Positions 25,981 through 36,935 of a stretch of DNA of 64,000 bases are shown piece by piece; within the stretch, counting starts at the first letter, position 1, and each line of letters opens with the position of its first letter. The position numbers were made by a program, and so were the translations under genes. Source of the stretch: JASLDZ01 sp964244065 (lineage in GTDB: Bacteria > Pseudomonadota > Alphaproteobacteria > Caulobacterales > Caulobacteraceae); contig CAXTHH010000002.1 of assembly GCA_964244065.1 (NCBI GenBank), forward strand, positions 558,001 to 622,000. The letters are read 5' to 3'. The notes beneath the pieces were generated by a model that saw nothing but the letters and a program-made list of their open reading frames with translations, did not search any database and was not told the origin of the DNA.

Positions 25981-26480
25981 GGCGGCGCAGCCTCATCCTG
26001 GGTCTCGGCGCCGCCACGCTCGCCCCCGCCCGCGCCCTGGCGCATCGGGGGCACGCCACCCTCAGCGTGGTGGAGATCGACGCCGCGACGGGCGCGGTGG
26101 GCGTGACCCACCAGATGGCGGCGCACGATGCGGAGCCCGCGCTGACGGCCATCGCTCCCGAGGTCCAGCCGAACCTGGACGACCCCGCCGCGCTCGCCGC
26201 GCTGGTCGGCTATGTGAACCGGTGCTTCGAACTGCGCGAGCCGCGGCGAGGCGTGGCCGCGCTGGCGCTAAGGACCACCGACCTCGACGGCGACGACGTC
26301 CGGCTGGTGTTCGCCGGTCGAGTGACGCCGGGCGCCGCCACCCTGTCGGTGCGATCGGCGATCTTCTGCGACCTGCATCTCGATCAGGAGAACCAGGTGA
26401 ACGTGCGCCTCGCCAAGGTCACGCGCACCGCCCTGTTCCGCCCGGGCGGCGAGGCCCAGACGATCGACTTCTCCTCCTGA
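25977..26480 (+). CDS. DUF6702-type exported protein with a probable CTG start
   Basis: A 167-residue protein. The frame has no ATG, GTG or TTG before the conserved part except a GTG pair at 26067, which would cut off an obvious signal peptide. A CTG at 25977, overlapping the upstream stop as CTGA, gives a twin-arginine-like leader (RRRSLILGLGAATLAPARALA) and then HRGHATLSVVEID, as expected for this small family, which is placed from memory. The function is unknown; relatives lie beside M1 peptidases. Downstream DUF4198 overlaps its stop by one base (TGATG). The start codon is the main uncertainty. Confidence 0.7.
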   Translation: MRRRSLILGLGAATLAPARALAHRGHATLSVVEIDAATGAVGVTHQMAAHDAEPALTAIAPEVQPNLDDPAALAALVGYVNRCFELREPRRGVAALALRTTDLDGDDVRLVFAGRVTPGAATLSVRSAIFCDLHLDQENQVNVRLAKVTRTALFRPGGEAQTIDFSS

Positions 26481-27319
26481 TGGAGGGGCGACTCCGCACG
26501 GCGCTCGCGGCGGCGCTCGCCGGGCTGGCCGCCGGCGGAGGGGCGTTCGCGCACGATTTCTGGATCCAGCCCTCGCGCTTCCACCTGGCGCCCGGCGAGC
26601 CCGTGTCGCTGGCCGTGCTCGTGGGCCACGGCCCCGAGCGTGAGCGATGGCGCATGCGCCTGAAGCGCGTGACGGCGCTCGCGGACATCGGTCCCGACGG
26701 CGCTCGGCGCGACCTGCGCGCGGTCCTGCGTGAAGGGCCGGACGCGCCCGACGCGGAGCTGAGGCTGCCGGCGCCGGGGCTGCACGTCCTGACGCTCACC
26801 ACGAACTTCGCCCAGAACAGCCTGCCGGCCGACCGCTTCGAGGCCTACCTCCGCGACGAGGGCCTGACCCCCGCCATCGCGGCGCGCCGTCGCGCGGGGA
26901 CGTCCGGCGAACCGGGACGCGAGCGCTACGACCGCCGTGCAAAGGCGCTGGTCCACGTCGGCGCGGCGTCCGCGCGCGGCTCGCAACGCGCCACCCGGCG
27001 GGTGGGCCTGTCGCTGGAGATCACCCCGGAGATCGATCCGTATCGCCCCGGCCGGGCCAAGGCGCTGCCCGTCAGGGTGGCGTTCGAGGGGCGCTCCCTT
27101 CCGGGTGCGCTGGTCAAGCTCACCGATCTCGCCAACGACGCCGAGCCGGTCGAGACGCACATCACCGACCGCTCGGCGCGCGCCGTGTTCCGCCTCCCGC
27201 GAAGCGGCGCCTGGACGCTCAGCGTGGTCTGGACGAAGCCGGTCGCCGACGACGCCGAGGTTGATTTCGAGACGACGTTCTCGAGCCTGACCTTCGGCTT
27301 CCCGACCGGCCAGCGCTGA
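26480..27319 (+). CDS. DUF4198-domain exported protein
   Basis: A 279-residue protein with a signal peptide (1 to about 24, GGAFA) and the DUF4198 opening HDFWIQPSRFHLAPGEPVSL (25-44). A middle segment (RRAGTSGEPGRERY) and a C-terminal Ig-like half (PLPGALVKLTDL-like strand, then ARAVFRLPRSGAWTLSVVWT) follow. Relatives are periplasmic and often linked with cobalt/nickel or other metal uptake, but no transporter is near. Third gene of the M1-DUF6702-DUF4198 set, probably cotranscribed. Confidence 0.85.
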   Translation: MEGRLRTALAAALAGLAAGGGAFAHDFWIQPSRFHLAPGEPVSLAVLVGHGPERERWRMRLKRVTALADIGPDGARRDLRAVLREGPDAPDAELRLPAPGLHVLTLTTNFAQNSLPADRFEAYLRDEGLTPAIAARRRAGTSGEPGRERYDRRAKALVHVGAASARGSQRATRRVGLSLEITPEIDPYRPGRAKALPVRVAFEGRSLPGALVKLTDLANDAEPVETHITDRSARAVFRLPRSGAWTLSVVWTKPVADDAEVDFETTFSSLTFGFPTGQR

Positions 27320-27413
27320 CCGGGCGCCGCCAAGGGTCGATGGCCGAGCGTGCCCTCCACCCGCCCCGGGGACGGGCGCGGGCCGGGTGGGCGAGGGCGA
27401 ACTGGCCGACGCT

Positions 27414-29246
27414 TCAGGCCGCCAGGCGCGCCGCCGTTCGGGCGTCCACCACCCGCTCCAGCACCGTCAGCGGCATGGCGCCCTGGCGCAGCACGGCGTG
27501 GAAGTCGCGCAGGTCGAACTTCGCGCCCAGCCGGTCCTGCGTCTTCTTGCGCAGTCGCGCCCAGGTGGTGTGGCCGATCTTGTAGGAACAGGCTTGGCCC
27601 GGCCACACCACGTAGCGGTCGATCTCGCGCTGGCTGCGCGGCACCGGGAAGCCCGTGGCGGTGACCAGGTAGTCGGTCGCCTTCTCGCGCGACCACCGCT
27701 TGCTGTGCAGGCCGGTGTCGACCACCAGGCGCGCCGCGCGGAACAGGAACGACTGCAGGAAGCCGGCGCGGCCCAGGGGATCGCCCTCGTAGACGCCCAG
27801 CTCGTCGCCCAGCTGCTCGGCGTAGAGCGCCCAGCCTTCCGTGTAGGCCGAGAAGCCGCCGCGTCGGCGGATCTGCGGGATCTCGGTCGACTCCTGGGCG
27901 GTGGAGATCTGCAGGTGGTGGCCGGGCACGCCCTCGTGCCAGGTCAGCGTCGGCAGGCCGAACTTCGGCCAGTCGTGCGTCTCCTTGAGGTTGATGTAGT
28001 AGATCGCGGGCCGCGACCCGTCCAGGCTGGCCCCGTTGTAGTAGCCGTTCGGCGCCCCGTCCTGGATGAAGGTGGGCACGGCGCGGATCGACAGAGACGC
28101 CTTCGGCAGGGTCTCGAACGCCTTGGGCAGCAGCGGCGTCATCTTGGCCACGTAGCCGTTGAGCGAGGACAGGAGCTCGGCGCGGCCCGCGTCGGTGTCG
28201 GGGAACAGCTGGGACGGGTCGTCGCCGAGCTTGACCAGGCGCTGGGCCACCGTGCCGCCCGTGTGGCCCTGGCTGCGCAGGATCTTGTCCAGCTCGGCGC
28301 TGATCTCGGCCACCTGCTGCAGGCCCAGGCGGTGCACCTCGTCCGGGCTGAGATCGGTGGTCGTCGCCGCCTTGAGCGCGCCGGCGTAGAACTCGGCCCC
28401 CTGCGGCAGGCGCCAGCAGCCCGCGTCATGGCTCGCCTTGGCGCGCGCGGCCCGGGTGGCGGCGATCAGCCGGTCGAGGGCGGGGTGCACCTCGGCCGTG
28501 ACGATCGCCTCGGCGCGGCGGCCATAGGCCTCGCCGTCCAGGCCCGCGGCGCCGGCCCGGCGGCGCAGGCTCTCCACCAGCACCACGTCGTGCACCGGGC
28601 GGCGGCGCAGGGCGTCCATCTGCTGGAGCGCGGTGTCGAAGGCGAAGTCAGGGGCGGCGACCCCGCGGGCCTGGTCGGCGCGGAAGCGCTCCAGGTCCTG
28701 GTCCATCACCACCGCGAAGGCCTTCAGGCGGTCGAGGTAGGCGTCGGCGCCCTCGGCGTCGCGCACCTGGTGGGCGCTGTCGAGGAAATCGGGCACGTCC
28801 TGGTAGGCGCCCGACAGCTGGCTGATCACGTAGGGGGCGTAGCGGCCGCCGGTGTTGCCGTAGGCGAACCGCTCGCCGCCGGCGATGGCCTGCCGGGTCG
28901 TGTACTCCACCACCTCGTAGTCGATCTTGGAGGCGGGAGAGAGCCGGGCCTGATCGACCGCACCCAGCCGCTGCAGCCGGTCGCGCTGGCGCTGCAGGCG
29001 GCGCGCCTTTTCCTCCGCGGTGCGCGGGTCCAGCCTGTGCTTCAGCGCGGCGCGCGCGCCCTTGTCGAGGCCGAGCGAGGTGGCCGCAGAGGGGCTCTCG
29101 TCCACCTGCTCCTCGAAGAAGCGGTCCAGCAGCGCGCGGAGCTTGGCGTCCTCCGTCCCCGGCGTCGTCTGGGCGGACAGCGGGGAGGCGAGGGCGCCCC
29201 CGCCGAGGACGGCGGCGGACCCGGCGAGCAGATGGCGGCGGAGCAT
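27414..29246 (-). CDS. exported DUF885-family protein (putative metallo-carboxypeptidase)
   Basis: A 610-residue protein with a signal peptide (1 to about 26, ASPLSAQ; preceded by MLRRHLLAG, Tat-like). The DUF885 hallmark LTWHEGVPGHHLQ (His-Glu followed by His-His) is at about 390-402, with TEGWALYAEQLGDELG and the C-terminal GQACSYKIG typical of the family. Structures of relatives are M32-like zinc peptidases, so a dipeptide or carboxypeptidase role is inferred. The ATG is the one directly before the leader. It converges with the DUF4198 gene across about 94 bases with only weak hairpins. Confidence 0.9.
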   Translation of the reverse strand: MLRRHLLAGSAAVLGGGALASPLSAQTTPGTEDAKLRALLDRFFEEQVDESPSAATSLGLDKGARAALKHRLDPRTAEEKARRLQRQRDRLQRLGAVDQARLSPASKIDYEVVEYTTRQAIAGGERFAYGNTGGRYAPYVISQLSGAYQDVPDFLDSAHQVRDAEGADAYLDRLKAFAVVMDQDLERFRADQARGVAAPDFAFDTALQQMDALRRRPVHDVVLVESLRRRAGAAGLDGEAYGRRAEAIVTAEVHPALDRLIAATRAARAKASHDAGCWRLPQGAEFYAGALKAATTTDLSPDEVHRLGLQQVAEISAELDKILRSQGHTGGTVAQRLVKLGDDPSQLFPDTDAGRAELLSSLNGYVAKMTPLLPKAFETLPKASLSIRAVPTFIQDGAPNGYYNGASLDGSRPAIYYINLKETHDWPKFGLPTLTWHEGVPGHHLQISTAQESTEIPQIRRRGGFSAYTEGWALYAEQLGDELGVYEGDPLGRAGFLQSFLFRAARLVVDTGLHSKRWSREKATDYLVTATGFPVPRSQREIDRYVVWPGQACSYKIGHTTWARLRKKTQDRLGAKFDLRDFHAVLRQGAMPLTVLERVVDARTAARLAA

Positions 29247-29261
29247 GGGCGAGACCTCACG

Positions 29262-29299
29262 GAAGCGGCCCCGCCTTGTTCCCGAGGCGGGGCCGCTTC
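29262..29299 (-). terminator. strong hairpin after katG
   Basis: Perfect 15-base arms at 29262-29276 and 29285-29299 (GAAGCGGCCCCGCCT and its complement) with an 8-base loop lie between the katG stop and the DUF885 start. There is no T-run after it, so it is a terminator-like or mRNA-stabilising structure rather than a textbook intrinsic terminator. Confidence 0.6.
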
Positions 29300-29334
29300 G
29301 CAACCGTTTCAGGGGCCGAGCGACCCCCGCGTGG

Positions 29335-31557
<2,223 letters not shown>

Positions 31558-31652
31558 GGCGACTCCTCTGAATGGCGAGGGGCGTCGGCGCTGCGGCCCG
31601 AAGGCCGGCGCGGATCGCTCCCACTGGACGTCCTCATGGACGCCCCTCATAA

Positions 31653-31698
31653 ATCAATCCAACAGATTTCCGCGATTTCTCTGATCGAGGTTGCCGAT
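31653..31698. promoter_or_regulatory. pair of ATC-N9-GAT boxes between katG and oxyR
   Basis: Two LysR-type boxes, ATC-N9-GAT at 31653-31667 and again at 31684-31698, are 31 bases apart (about three helical turns), in the A/T-richest part of the divergent region. Such spacing suits an OxyR tetramer. The second box covers the presumed oxyR start codon, implying autoregulation. Confidence 0.6.
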
Positions 31699-32605
31699 TA
31701 CACCCCTGCCCTCCCTTCGCCAGCTCCGATACCTTCTGGCCCTCCACGAGCACGGGCATTTCGGGCGGGCGGCGGAGGCCTGCTTCGTCACCCAGTCCAC
31801 CCTCTCCACCGGCCTGGCCGAGCTGGAGCGGCTCTTGGAGGCGCGGCTGGTGGAGCGCTCCAAGCGCAGCCTCCGCTTCACGGCGGTGGGCGAGGAGGTG
31901 GTGGCCCGCGCCCGCGACGTGATCCGCGCGGCGGAGGACCTGCGCACCGCCGCCCAGGGCGCGCAGGAGCCGCTGGTGGGGGCCATGCGCATGGCGGCGA
32001 TCCCGACGGTCGCGCCCTTCCTGCTGCCCGCCATCGTCGCGCGCGTGGCCGACCGGTGGCCGCGCCTGCGCCTGTTCGTGCGCGAGATGCTGACCGGCGC
32101 GGCGTGCGAGGCGCTGCACCGGGGCGTGATGGACTGCGCGCTGATCGCCTTGCCCGCCGACTGCGGCGAGGTGGAAAGCTGCGAGATCATGGTCGATCGG
32201 CTGCTGCTCGTCGCTCCCGCCGGCGCCGAGGCGGCGGGAGACGCGGACTCGCCCGCGGGGGTGGACCCGACGCAGCTGCTGCTGCTGGACGAGGGTCACT
32301 GCCTGCGCGACCACGCCCTGGCCGCCTGCAACCTCGACGAGGCCGCCCCCGAGTCCCGGCTGGTCGCCTCCACCCTCCATACCCTGGTGCGGATGGTGGA
32401 CGCCGGCCTCGGCGTCACGCTCCTGCCCGAGATGGCGGTGAGCGCCGGCCTGCTGGACGGCGCCCGGGTCACCGGCCGCACGCTCAGCGTGCCCGGGGCC
32501 GAGCGGCGCATCGCCCTGGTCTGGCGCCGGCGCAACCCCCGGGCGGCCGACCTGCGCCTGCTGGGCGCCACCCTGCGAGAGGCGACCGGCACGGCCCCGG
32601 CCTGA
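31691..32605 (+). CDS. oxyR: hydrogen peroxide-sensing regulator OxyR
   Basis: A 304-residue LysR protein. The DNA-binding domain is at 1-60 (LPSLRQLRYLLALHEHGHFG, then VTQSTLSTGLAELE). In the sensor domain Cys204 (DEGHCLRDHAL) and Cys213 (AACNL) are nine residues apart, as in E. coli OxyR Cys199/Cys208, so the disulfide switch is preserved. The start is a TTG; no ATG or GTG is available before the HTH and the ribosome site is poor, so a leaderless start is possible. Divergent from katG, its expected main target. Confidence 0.93.
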   Translation: MPITPLPSLRQLRYLLALHEHGHFGRAAEACFVTQSTLSTGLAELERLLEARLVERSKRSLRFTAVGEEVVARARDVIRAAEDLRTAAQGAQEPLVGAMRMAAIPTVAPFLLPAIVARVADRWPRLRLFVREMLTGAACEALHRGVMDCALIALPADCGEVESCEIMVDRLLLVAPAGAEAAGDADSPAGVDPTQLLLLDEGHCLRDHALAACNLDEAAPESRLVASTLHTLVRMVDAGLGVTLLPEMAVSAGLLDGARVTGRTLSVPGAERRIALVWRRRNPRAADLRLLGATLREATGTAPA

Positions 32606-32627
32606 GGTCCGCCCCGTCCGGCGGGCC
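32606..32627. terminator. small hairpin between convergent oxyR and glpD
   Basis: GGTCCGCC and GGCGGGCC pair over 8 positions (one G-T) around a 6-base loop, immediately after the oxyR stop and just before the glpD stop. No T-run; weak support. Confidence 0.35.
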
Positions 32628-32634
32628 CGGCCGC

Positions 32635-34143
32635 TCAGCCGCCCACCGCGACGGCCACGGCCCCGCGCTGCGACGGCGTCATGTGCAGGCCGAGCTTGGA
32701 GCGGCGCCACAGCACGTCCTCCGCCGTGCGCGCCCACTCGTGGCCGCGCAGATGGTCGAGCTCGGCGTCCGTCAGCCCCGCGCCGTAGTCGCGTCCGAGG
32801 TCGGTCCAGGTGCGGGCGGCGCCCAGCACCCAGTCGACGCGCGAGCCGTAGGCGCGGGCGAGGCGCAGCCGCTGCGGGGCGGGCAGCCAGGGCCGCTCGG
32901 CCGCGAGGCGCGCCAGGAGGCCGTCCAAGCCCTCCGGCCCGAGGTCGCCGCCGGGGATGGCGGCGTGCGCGGTCCAGGCCGGTCGCGGGTCGCCGAGGGC
33001 GCGGCCGAGGTCGCGCAGGGCGTGCTCGGCCAGCTTGCGGAAGGTGGTCAGCTTGCCGCCGAAGATGGACAGGGACGGGGCCCCGCCCTCCGGCGCCTCC
33101 AGGTCGAACACGTAGTCGCGCGTCACCGCCGAGGCGTTCTCCTGCCCGCTGTCGGCCAGCGGGCGCACGCCGGCGTAGCTCCACACCGCGTCCTCCGGCC
33201 TGACCGGGCGGGCGAAGTAGTCGCCCAGAAGGCCGCAGAGGTAAGCCGCCTCCTCGTCGGTGGGCGCCACGGCCGCGGGGTCGCCGTCGTAGGGCACGTC
33301 GGTGGTGCCCACGAGCGTGTACTCGCCCTCGTAAGGGATAGTGAACACCACCCGGCCGTCGCCGCCCTGCAGCGTGTAGCACTGCGGCCCCTCGTAGAGC
33401 TTCGGCAGCACCACGTGGCTGCCTTTCACCAGCCGCACCTGGTGCGCGCCCGGAGCGTTGCGGCCGGTGCTGCGGAGCACGGCGTCGACCCACGGGCCGG
33501 CGGCGTTGACCAGGGCGCGGGCGCGCACGGTGCGGCGACCCCCGTCCGCCGCCGCGAGCTCCGCCGTCCAGTGCGCGCCGTCGCGGCGGGCGGATTCCAG
33601 GCGCGTGCGGGTCAGCACCTCGGCCCCGCGCTCCCGCGCGTCCACCGCAAGCAGCGCCACGAGCCGGGCGTCGTCCACCCAGCAGTCCGAGTACTCGAAG
33701 CCGTGGCGGAAGCGGTCCTGCAGGGGCTCGCCGACCGGGTCGCGGCGCAGGCTCACCACGCGCGTGCCCGGCAGCGAGCGCCGGCCGCCGATGTGGTCGT
33801 ACAGGAACAGCCCCGCGCGCAGCATCCAGGCGGGCCGCAGCCCGTCGTGGTGCGGCAGCACGAAGCGCAGGGGCGTGACCAGGTGCGGGGCGCTGGCCAG
33901 CAGCACCTCGCGCTCCTGCAGGCTCTCGCGCACCAGCCGGAAGGCGTACTGCTCCAGGTAGCGCAGACCGCCGTGGATCAGCTTGGAGGAGCGCGAGGAG
34001 GTGGCGCCCGCCAGATCCTCCGCCTCAACCAAGAGCACGCGCCAGCCGCGCCCGGCCGCGTCGCGCGCGATCCCCGCGCCGTTCACGCCGCCGCCCACGA
34101 CCAGCAGGTTGACCTCGTCGCGTCCGCTCGCGTCCTCGCTCAT
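32635..34143 (-). CDS. glpD: glycerol-3-phosphate dehydrogenase, FAD-dependent
   Basis: Membrane-associated oxidation of sn-glycerol 3-phosphate to dihydroxyacetone phosphate with electrons to quinone. The 502-residue protein has the N-terminal FAD fold LLVVGGGVNGAGIARDAAGRG (about 12-31, shown in part), SSRSSKLIHGGLRYLE (about 50-65), and FGGKLTTFRKLAEHAL near 358, all typical of GlpD. The ATG at 34143 is right before the fold. It is divergent from asd across 75 bases. No glpK or glpF is adjacent. Confidence 0.95.
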   Translation of the reverse strand: MSEDASGRDEVNLLVVGGGVNGAGIARDAAGRGWRVLLVEAEDLAGATSSRSSKLIHGGLRYLEQYAFRLVRESLQEREVLLASAPHLVTPLRFVLPHHDGLRPAWMLRAGLFLYDHIGGRRSLPGTRVVSLRRDPVGEPLQDRFRHGFEYSDCWVDDARLVALLAVDARERGAEVLTRTRLESARRDGAHWTAELAAADGGRRTVRARALVNAAGPWVDAVLRSTGRNAPGAHQVRLVKGSHVVLPKLYEGPQCYTLQGGDGRVVFTIPYEGEYTLVGTTDVPYDGDPAAVAPTDEEAAYLCGLLGDYFARPVRPEDAVWSYAGVRPLADSGQENASAVTRDYVFDLEAPEGGAPSLSIFGGKLTTFRKLAEHALRDLGRALGDPRPAWTAHAAIPGGDLGPEGLDGLLARLAAERPWLPAPQRLRLARAYGSRVDWVLGAARTWTDLGRDYGAGLTDAELDHLRGHEWARTAEDVLWRRSKLGLHMTPSQRGAVAVAVGG

Positions 34144-34218
34144 CCCGTCCTCCGCGCGCGGTCGCCTTGTTCGGCAGGGCGCCCGCGCGTATCTCCCGCG
34201 CTCTCGGGAGTGACGCAT

Positions 34219-35250
34219 ATGGGTTACCGGCTGGCCGTGGTCGGCGCCACGGGCAACGTGGGCCGCGAAATGTTGACCATCCTGGAGGAGGTCGACTTCC
34301 CCGTCGACGAGATGCACGCCATCGCCAGCCGCAAGTCGATCGGCGTGGAGGTCGACTGGGGCGAGGCCAAGCTGAAGTGCAAGGACCTGGAGACCTTCGA
34401 CTTCTCCACGGTCGACATCGTGCTGATGAGCGCGGGCGGGGACGTAAGCCGCGCGTGGTCCGAGAAGATCGGCCGCACGGGCGCGATCGTGATCGACAAC
34501 TCCTCCGCTTGGCGCATGCACCCGCAGGTGCCGCTGATCGTGCCGGAGGTGAACCCCGACGCCGTCGACGACTTCCGCAAGAAGAACATCATCGCCAACC
34601 CGAACTGCTCGACCGCGCAGCTGGTGGTGGCGCTCAAGCCCCTGCACGACGTCTCGCGCATCAAGCGGGTGGTGGTCTCGACCTACCAGTCCGTCTCCGG
34701 CGCCGGGAAGGAGGGCATGGACGAGCTGTGGGAGCAGGCCAAGGGCGTGTTCGTGCTGGGCGCGCCGGACCCGAAGAAGTTCACCAAGCAGATCGCCTTC
34801 AACGTGATCCCGCACATCGACGTCTTCCTCGACGACGGCTCCACCAAGGAGGAGTGGAAGATGGCGGCGGAGACCAAGAAGATTCTCGACCCTTCCATCA
34901 TGCTCACCGCCACCTGCGTGCGCGTGCCCGTGTTCGTGGGCCACGCGGAGAGCGTGAACATCGAGTTCGAGGACGAGCTCAGCCCCGAGGAGGCGCGCGA
35001 GATCCTGCGCGAGGCGCCCGGCGTCGTGGTGGTCGATAAGCGAGAGGACGGCGGCTACATGACCCCGCTGGAGAGCGTGGGCGAGTTCGGCGTCTACGTC
35101 AGCCGCATCCGCACCGACTCCACCGTGGAGCACGGCATCGCCCTCTGGTGCGTCAGCGACAACCTGCGCAAGGGCGCCGCGCTGAACGCGGTGCAGATCG
35201 CGCAGCTCCTGGACGAGCGGGGGCTGATCGAGAACCGCGCGGCGGCCTGA
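34219..35250 (+). CDS. asd: aspartate-semialdehyde dehydrogenase
   Basis: NADPH-dependent reduction of aspartyl phosphate to aspartate semialdehyde, leading to lysine/diaminopimelate, threonine and methionine. The 343-residue protein has the GATGNVGREML dinucleotide motif at 9-19, the catalytic Cys in ANPNCSTAQ (about 132-140) and the active-site His in VGHAESVNIEFE. The ATG follows CGGGAG by 8 bases. A MITE-like repeat element begins two bases after its stop. Essential housekeeping gene. Confidence 0.97.
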   Translation: MGYRLAVVGATGNVGREMLTILEEVDFPVDEMHAIASRKSIGVEVDWGEAKLKCKDLETFDFSTVDIVLMSAGGDVSRAWSEKIGRTGAIVIDNSSAWRMHPQVPLIVPEVNPDAVDDFRKKNIIANPNCSTAQLVVALKPLHDVSRIKRVVVSTYQSVSGAGKEGMDELWEQAKGVFVLGAPDPKKFTKQIAFNVIPHIDVFLDDGSTKEEWKMAAETKKILDPSIMLTATCVRVPVFVGHAESVNIEFEDELSPEEAREILREAPGVVVVDKREDGGYMTPLESVGEFGVYVSRIRTDSTVEHGIALWCVSDNLRKGAALNAVQIAQLLDERGLIENRAAA

Positions 35251-35252
35251 TC

Positions 35253-35405
35253 CCCTCCTCCCCCATCGCAGATGGGGGAGTACCCCGGAGGGGGGAGGGG
35301 GCCGGCCGGCGCAGCCGGACGGAACACCACTTCGATGCATCTTCCGCGCTCGCGCGCGGCCCCTCCGGCCCTCTGGGCCACCTCCCCATCTGCGATGAGG
35401 AGGAA
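35253..35405. repeat. MITE-like inverted-repeat element, family C
   Basis: The left end holds a perfect 10-3-10 hairpin (CTCCCCCATC GCA GATGGGGGAG, 35258-35280). The right end (35381-35405) carries the inverted sequence with a shared 14-base core, CATCGCAGATGGGG. The roughly 100 bases between are GC-rich without a credible reading frame. It fills the whole gap between asd and the small DUF5961-like gene and may terminate both transcripts. Confidence 0.75.
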
Positions 35406-35409
35406 CAAG

Positions 35410-35628
35410 CTAGCCGCAGGGCTGCACCTCGCCGTCGCGCAGGTCCACGCGCAGGCAGTGCTCCTCGCCCGTGGCCTCGTCCTGCACGTACAGGGTGACC
35501 GCCTCCTCCCACCCGTCCGGCTGCAGCCAGCGCTCGGCGTAGGTCAGCGCTGCGTCGGTGAAGCTCTTCGCCTCCACCCGGTGCGGGCGGGCGATCTCGT
35601 CGGCGGAGGCGTGGACGCAGTAGGTCAT
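35410..35628 (-). CDS. small DUF5961-like protein
   Basis: A 72-residue acidic protein starting MTYCVHASADEIARPHRVEA. The middle (FTDAALTYAERWLQPD) and the C-terminal ETGEEHCLRVDLRDGEVQPC-like stretch (about 52-71) match the small DUF5961 group from memory. It has no signal peptide or membrane segment. The start is the ATG where similarity begins; 21 further codons upstream look non-coding. It lies 50 bases downstream of ald on the same strand and could be cotranscribed. Function unknown. Confidence 0.65.
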   Translation of the reverse strand: MTYCVHASADEIARPHRVEAKSFTDAALTYAERWLQPDGWEEAVTLYVQDEATGEEHCLRVDLRDGEVQPCG

Positions 35629-35678
35629 GGCGGGTGAATCCGCGCCTGAGTCGCGGGTTCCCGCCAGCGGAGCCGTTG

Positions 35679-36794
35679 TCAGAACGCCCACACCCCGTAC
35701 GGATCGCGGCTGTCCCGGCCCAGCGCCTCCGCAACGGCCGGGTGGGTCAGCTCGCCCTTGAGCACGTTCAGGCCGCGCGCCAGGTGCGGGTCGCGCTTGA
35801 GCGCGTCCAGCCCGTGGTCGGCGAGCGCAAGGCCGAACGGCAGGGTGGCGTTGCCCAGCGCCTCGGACGAGGTGCGGGGGGCCGAGCCCGGCATGTTGGC
35901 CACACAGTAGTGGACCACGCCGTCGATGGTGAAGGTGGGGTCGGCGTGCGTCGTGGGGTGGCTGGTCTCGAAGCAGCCGCCCTGGTCGATGGACACGTCC
36001 ACCAGCACCGAGCCCGGGCGCATGCGCGACAAGTGCTCGCGGCGCACCAGCTTGGGCGCGCTGGCGCCGGCCACCAGGACGGCGCCGACCACCACGTCGG
36101 CCAGCAGGATCTCTTCCTCCACCGCGCCGGTGGTGGAGTAGCGGGTGCGCACCCGGCCCATGAAGATGTCGTCCAGGTCGCGCATGCGCGGGATGGAGCG
36201 GTCCAGGATCACCACCTCCGCCCCCATGCCCACAGCGATCCGCGCGGCGTTGGCGCCCACCACGCCGCCGCCCAGCACCACCACGCGCGCCGGATTCACG
36301 CCCGGCACGCCGGAAAGCAGCAGGCCCATGCCGCCGTTGTGCTTCAGCAGCGTCTCGGCGGCGGAGAAGATGGCCAGGCGCCCGGCCACCTCGCTCATGG
36401 GCGCCAAGAGCGGCAGGCCGCCCCGGGCGTCGGTGACGGTCTCATAGGCGATGGCCGCGCAGCCGCTGGCGAGCAGGCCCTCGGTCTGCGCCGGGTCGGG
36501 GGCGAGGTGGAGGTAGGTGAAGAGGATGTGGTCGGCCGTCAGCCGCTCCCACTCGACGCGCTGCGGCTCCTTCACCTTCACGATCATCTGGGCGGCGGAG
36601 AAGACGGCTTCGGCCCCGTCCACCAGCTCGCAGCCGCCGCGGGCGTAGTCGTCGTCGGCATAGCCCGCGCCCAGGCCCGCGCCGCGCTCCACGACCACCT
36701 GGTGGCCGTGGGCCACGTACTCGCGGGCGGCGACCGGGGTGACGCCGACGCGGTGCTCGTCGGACTTGATCTCCTTGGGCACGCCTACGCGCAT
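35679..36794 (-). CDS. ald: alanine dehydrogenase
   Basis: NAD-dependent oxidative deamination of L-alanine to pyruvate and ammonia. The 371-residue protein starts MRVGVPKEIKSDEHRVGVTP, as the family does, and has the substrate-site VKVKEPQ, the dinucleotide motif VLGGGVVGANAA (about 170-181) and VDVSIDQGGCFETS. The ATG has no competitor. Likely regulation by an Lrp/AsnC-type protein is known elsewhere, but none is encoded nearby. Divergent from the methylsuccinyl-CoA dehydrogenase-like gene over 189 bases. Confidence 0.97.
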   Translation of the reverse strand: MRVGVPKEIKSDEHRVGVTPVAAREYVAHGHQVVVERGAGLGAGYADDDYARGGCELVDGAEAVFSAAQMIVKVKEPQRVEWERLTADHILFTYLHLAPDPAQTEGLLASGCAAIAYETVTDARGGLPLLAPMSEVAGRLAIFSAAETLLKHNGGMGLLLSGVPGVNPARVVVLGGGVVGANAARIAVGMGAEVVILDRSIPRMRDLDDIFMGRVRTRYSTTGAVEEEILLADVVVGAVLVAGASAPKLVRREHLSRMRPGSVLVDVSIDQGGCFETSHPTTHADPTFTIDGVVHYCVANMPGSAPRTSSEALGNATLPFGLALADHGLDALKRDPHLARGLNVLKGELTHPAVAEALGRDSRDPYGVWAF

Positions 36795-36935
36795 GATCGT
36801 TCCTCGCCCTGTGTGTTTGCGGGGCGAGTGCCCCCGAACCGGCGTGGGGTCAAGGCGAGCCGTGCCCGCCCGGCGGGGCGCGGCAAGCGTCGAGTCGAAG
36901 GGTGGACTGAGCGGAATGGCCAGCGCCGCGTTGTT

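Noticed and set aside
32635..35340. N-terminal extension of glpD to about 900 residues
   Set aside because: The part upstream of 34143 is antisense to asd and lacks similarity to anything; the FAD fold begins right after the ATG at 34143.
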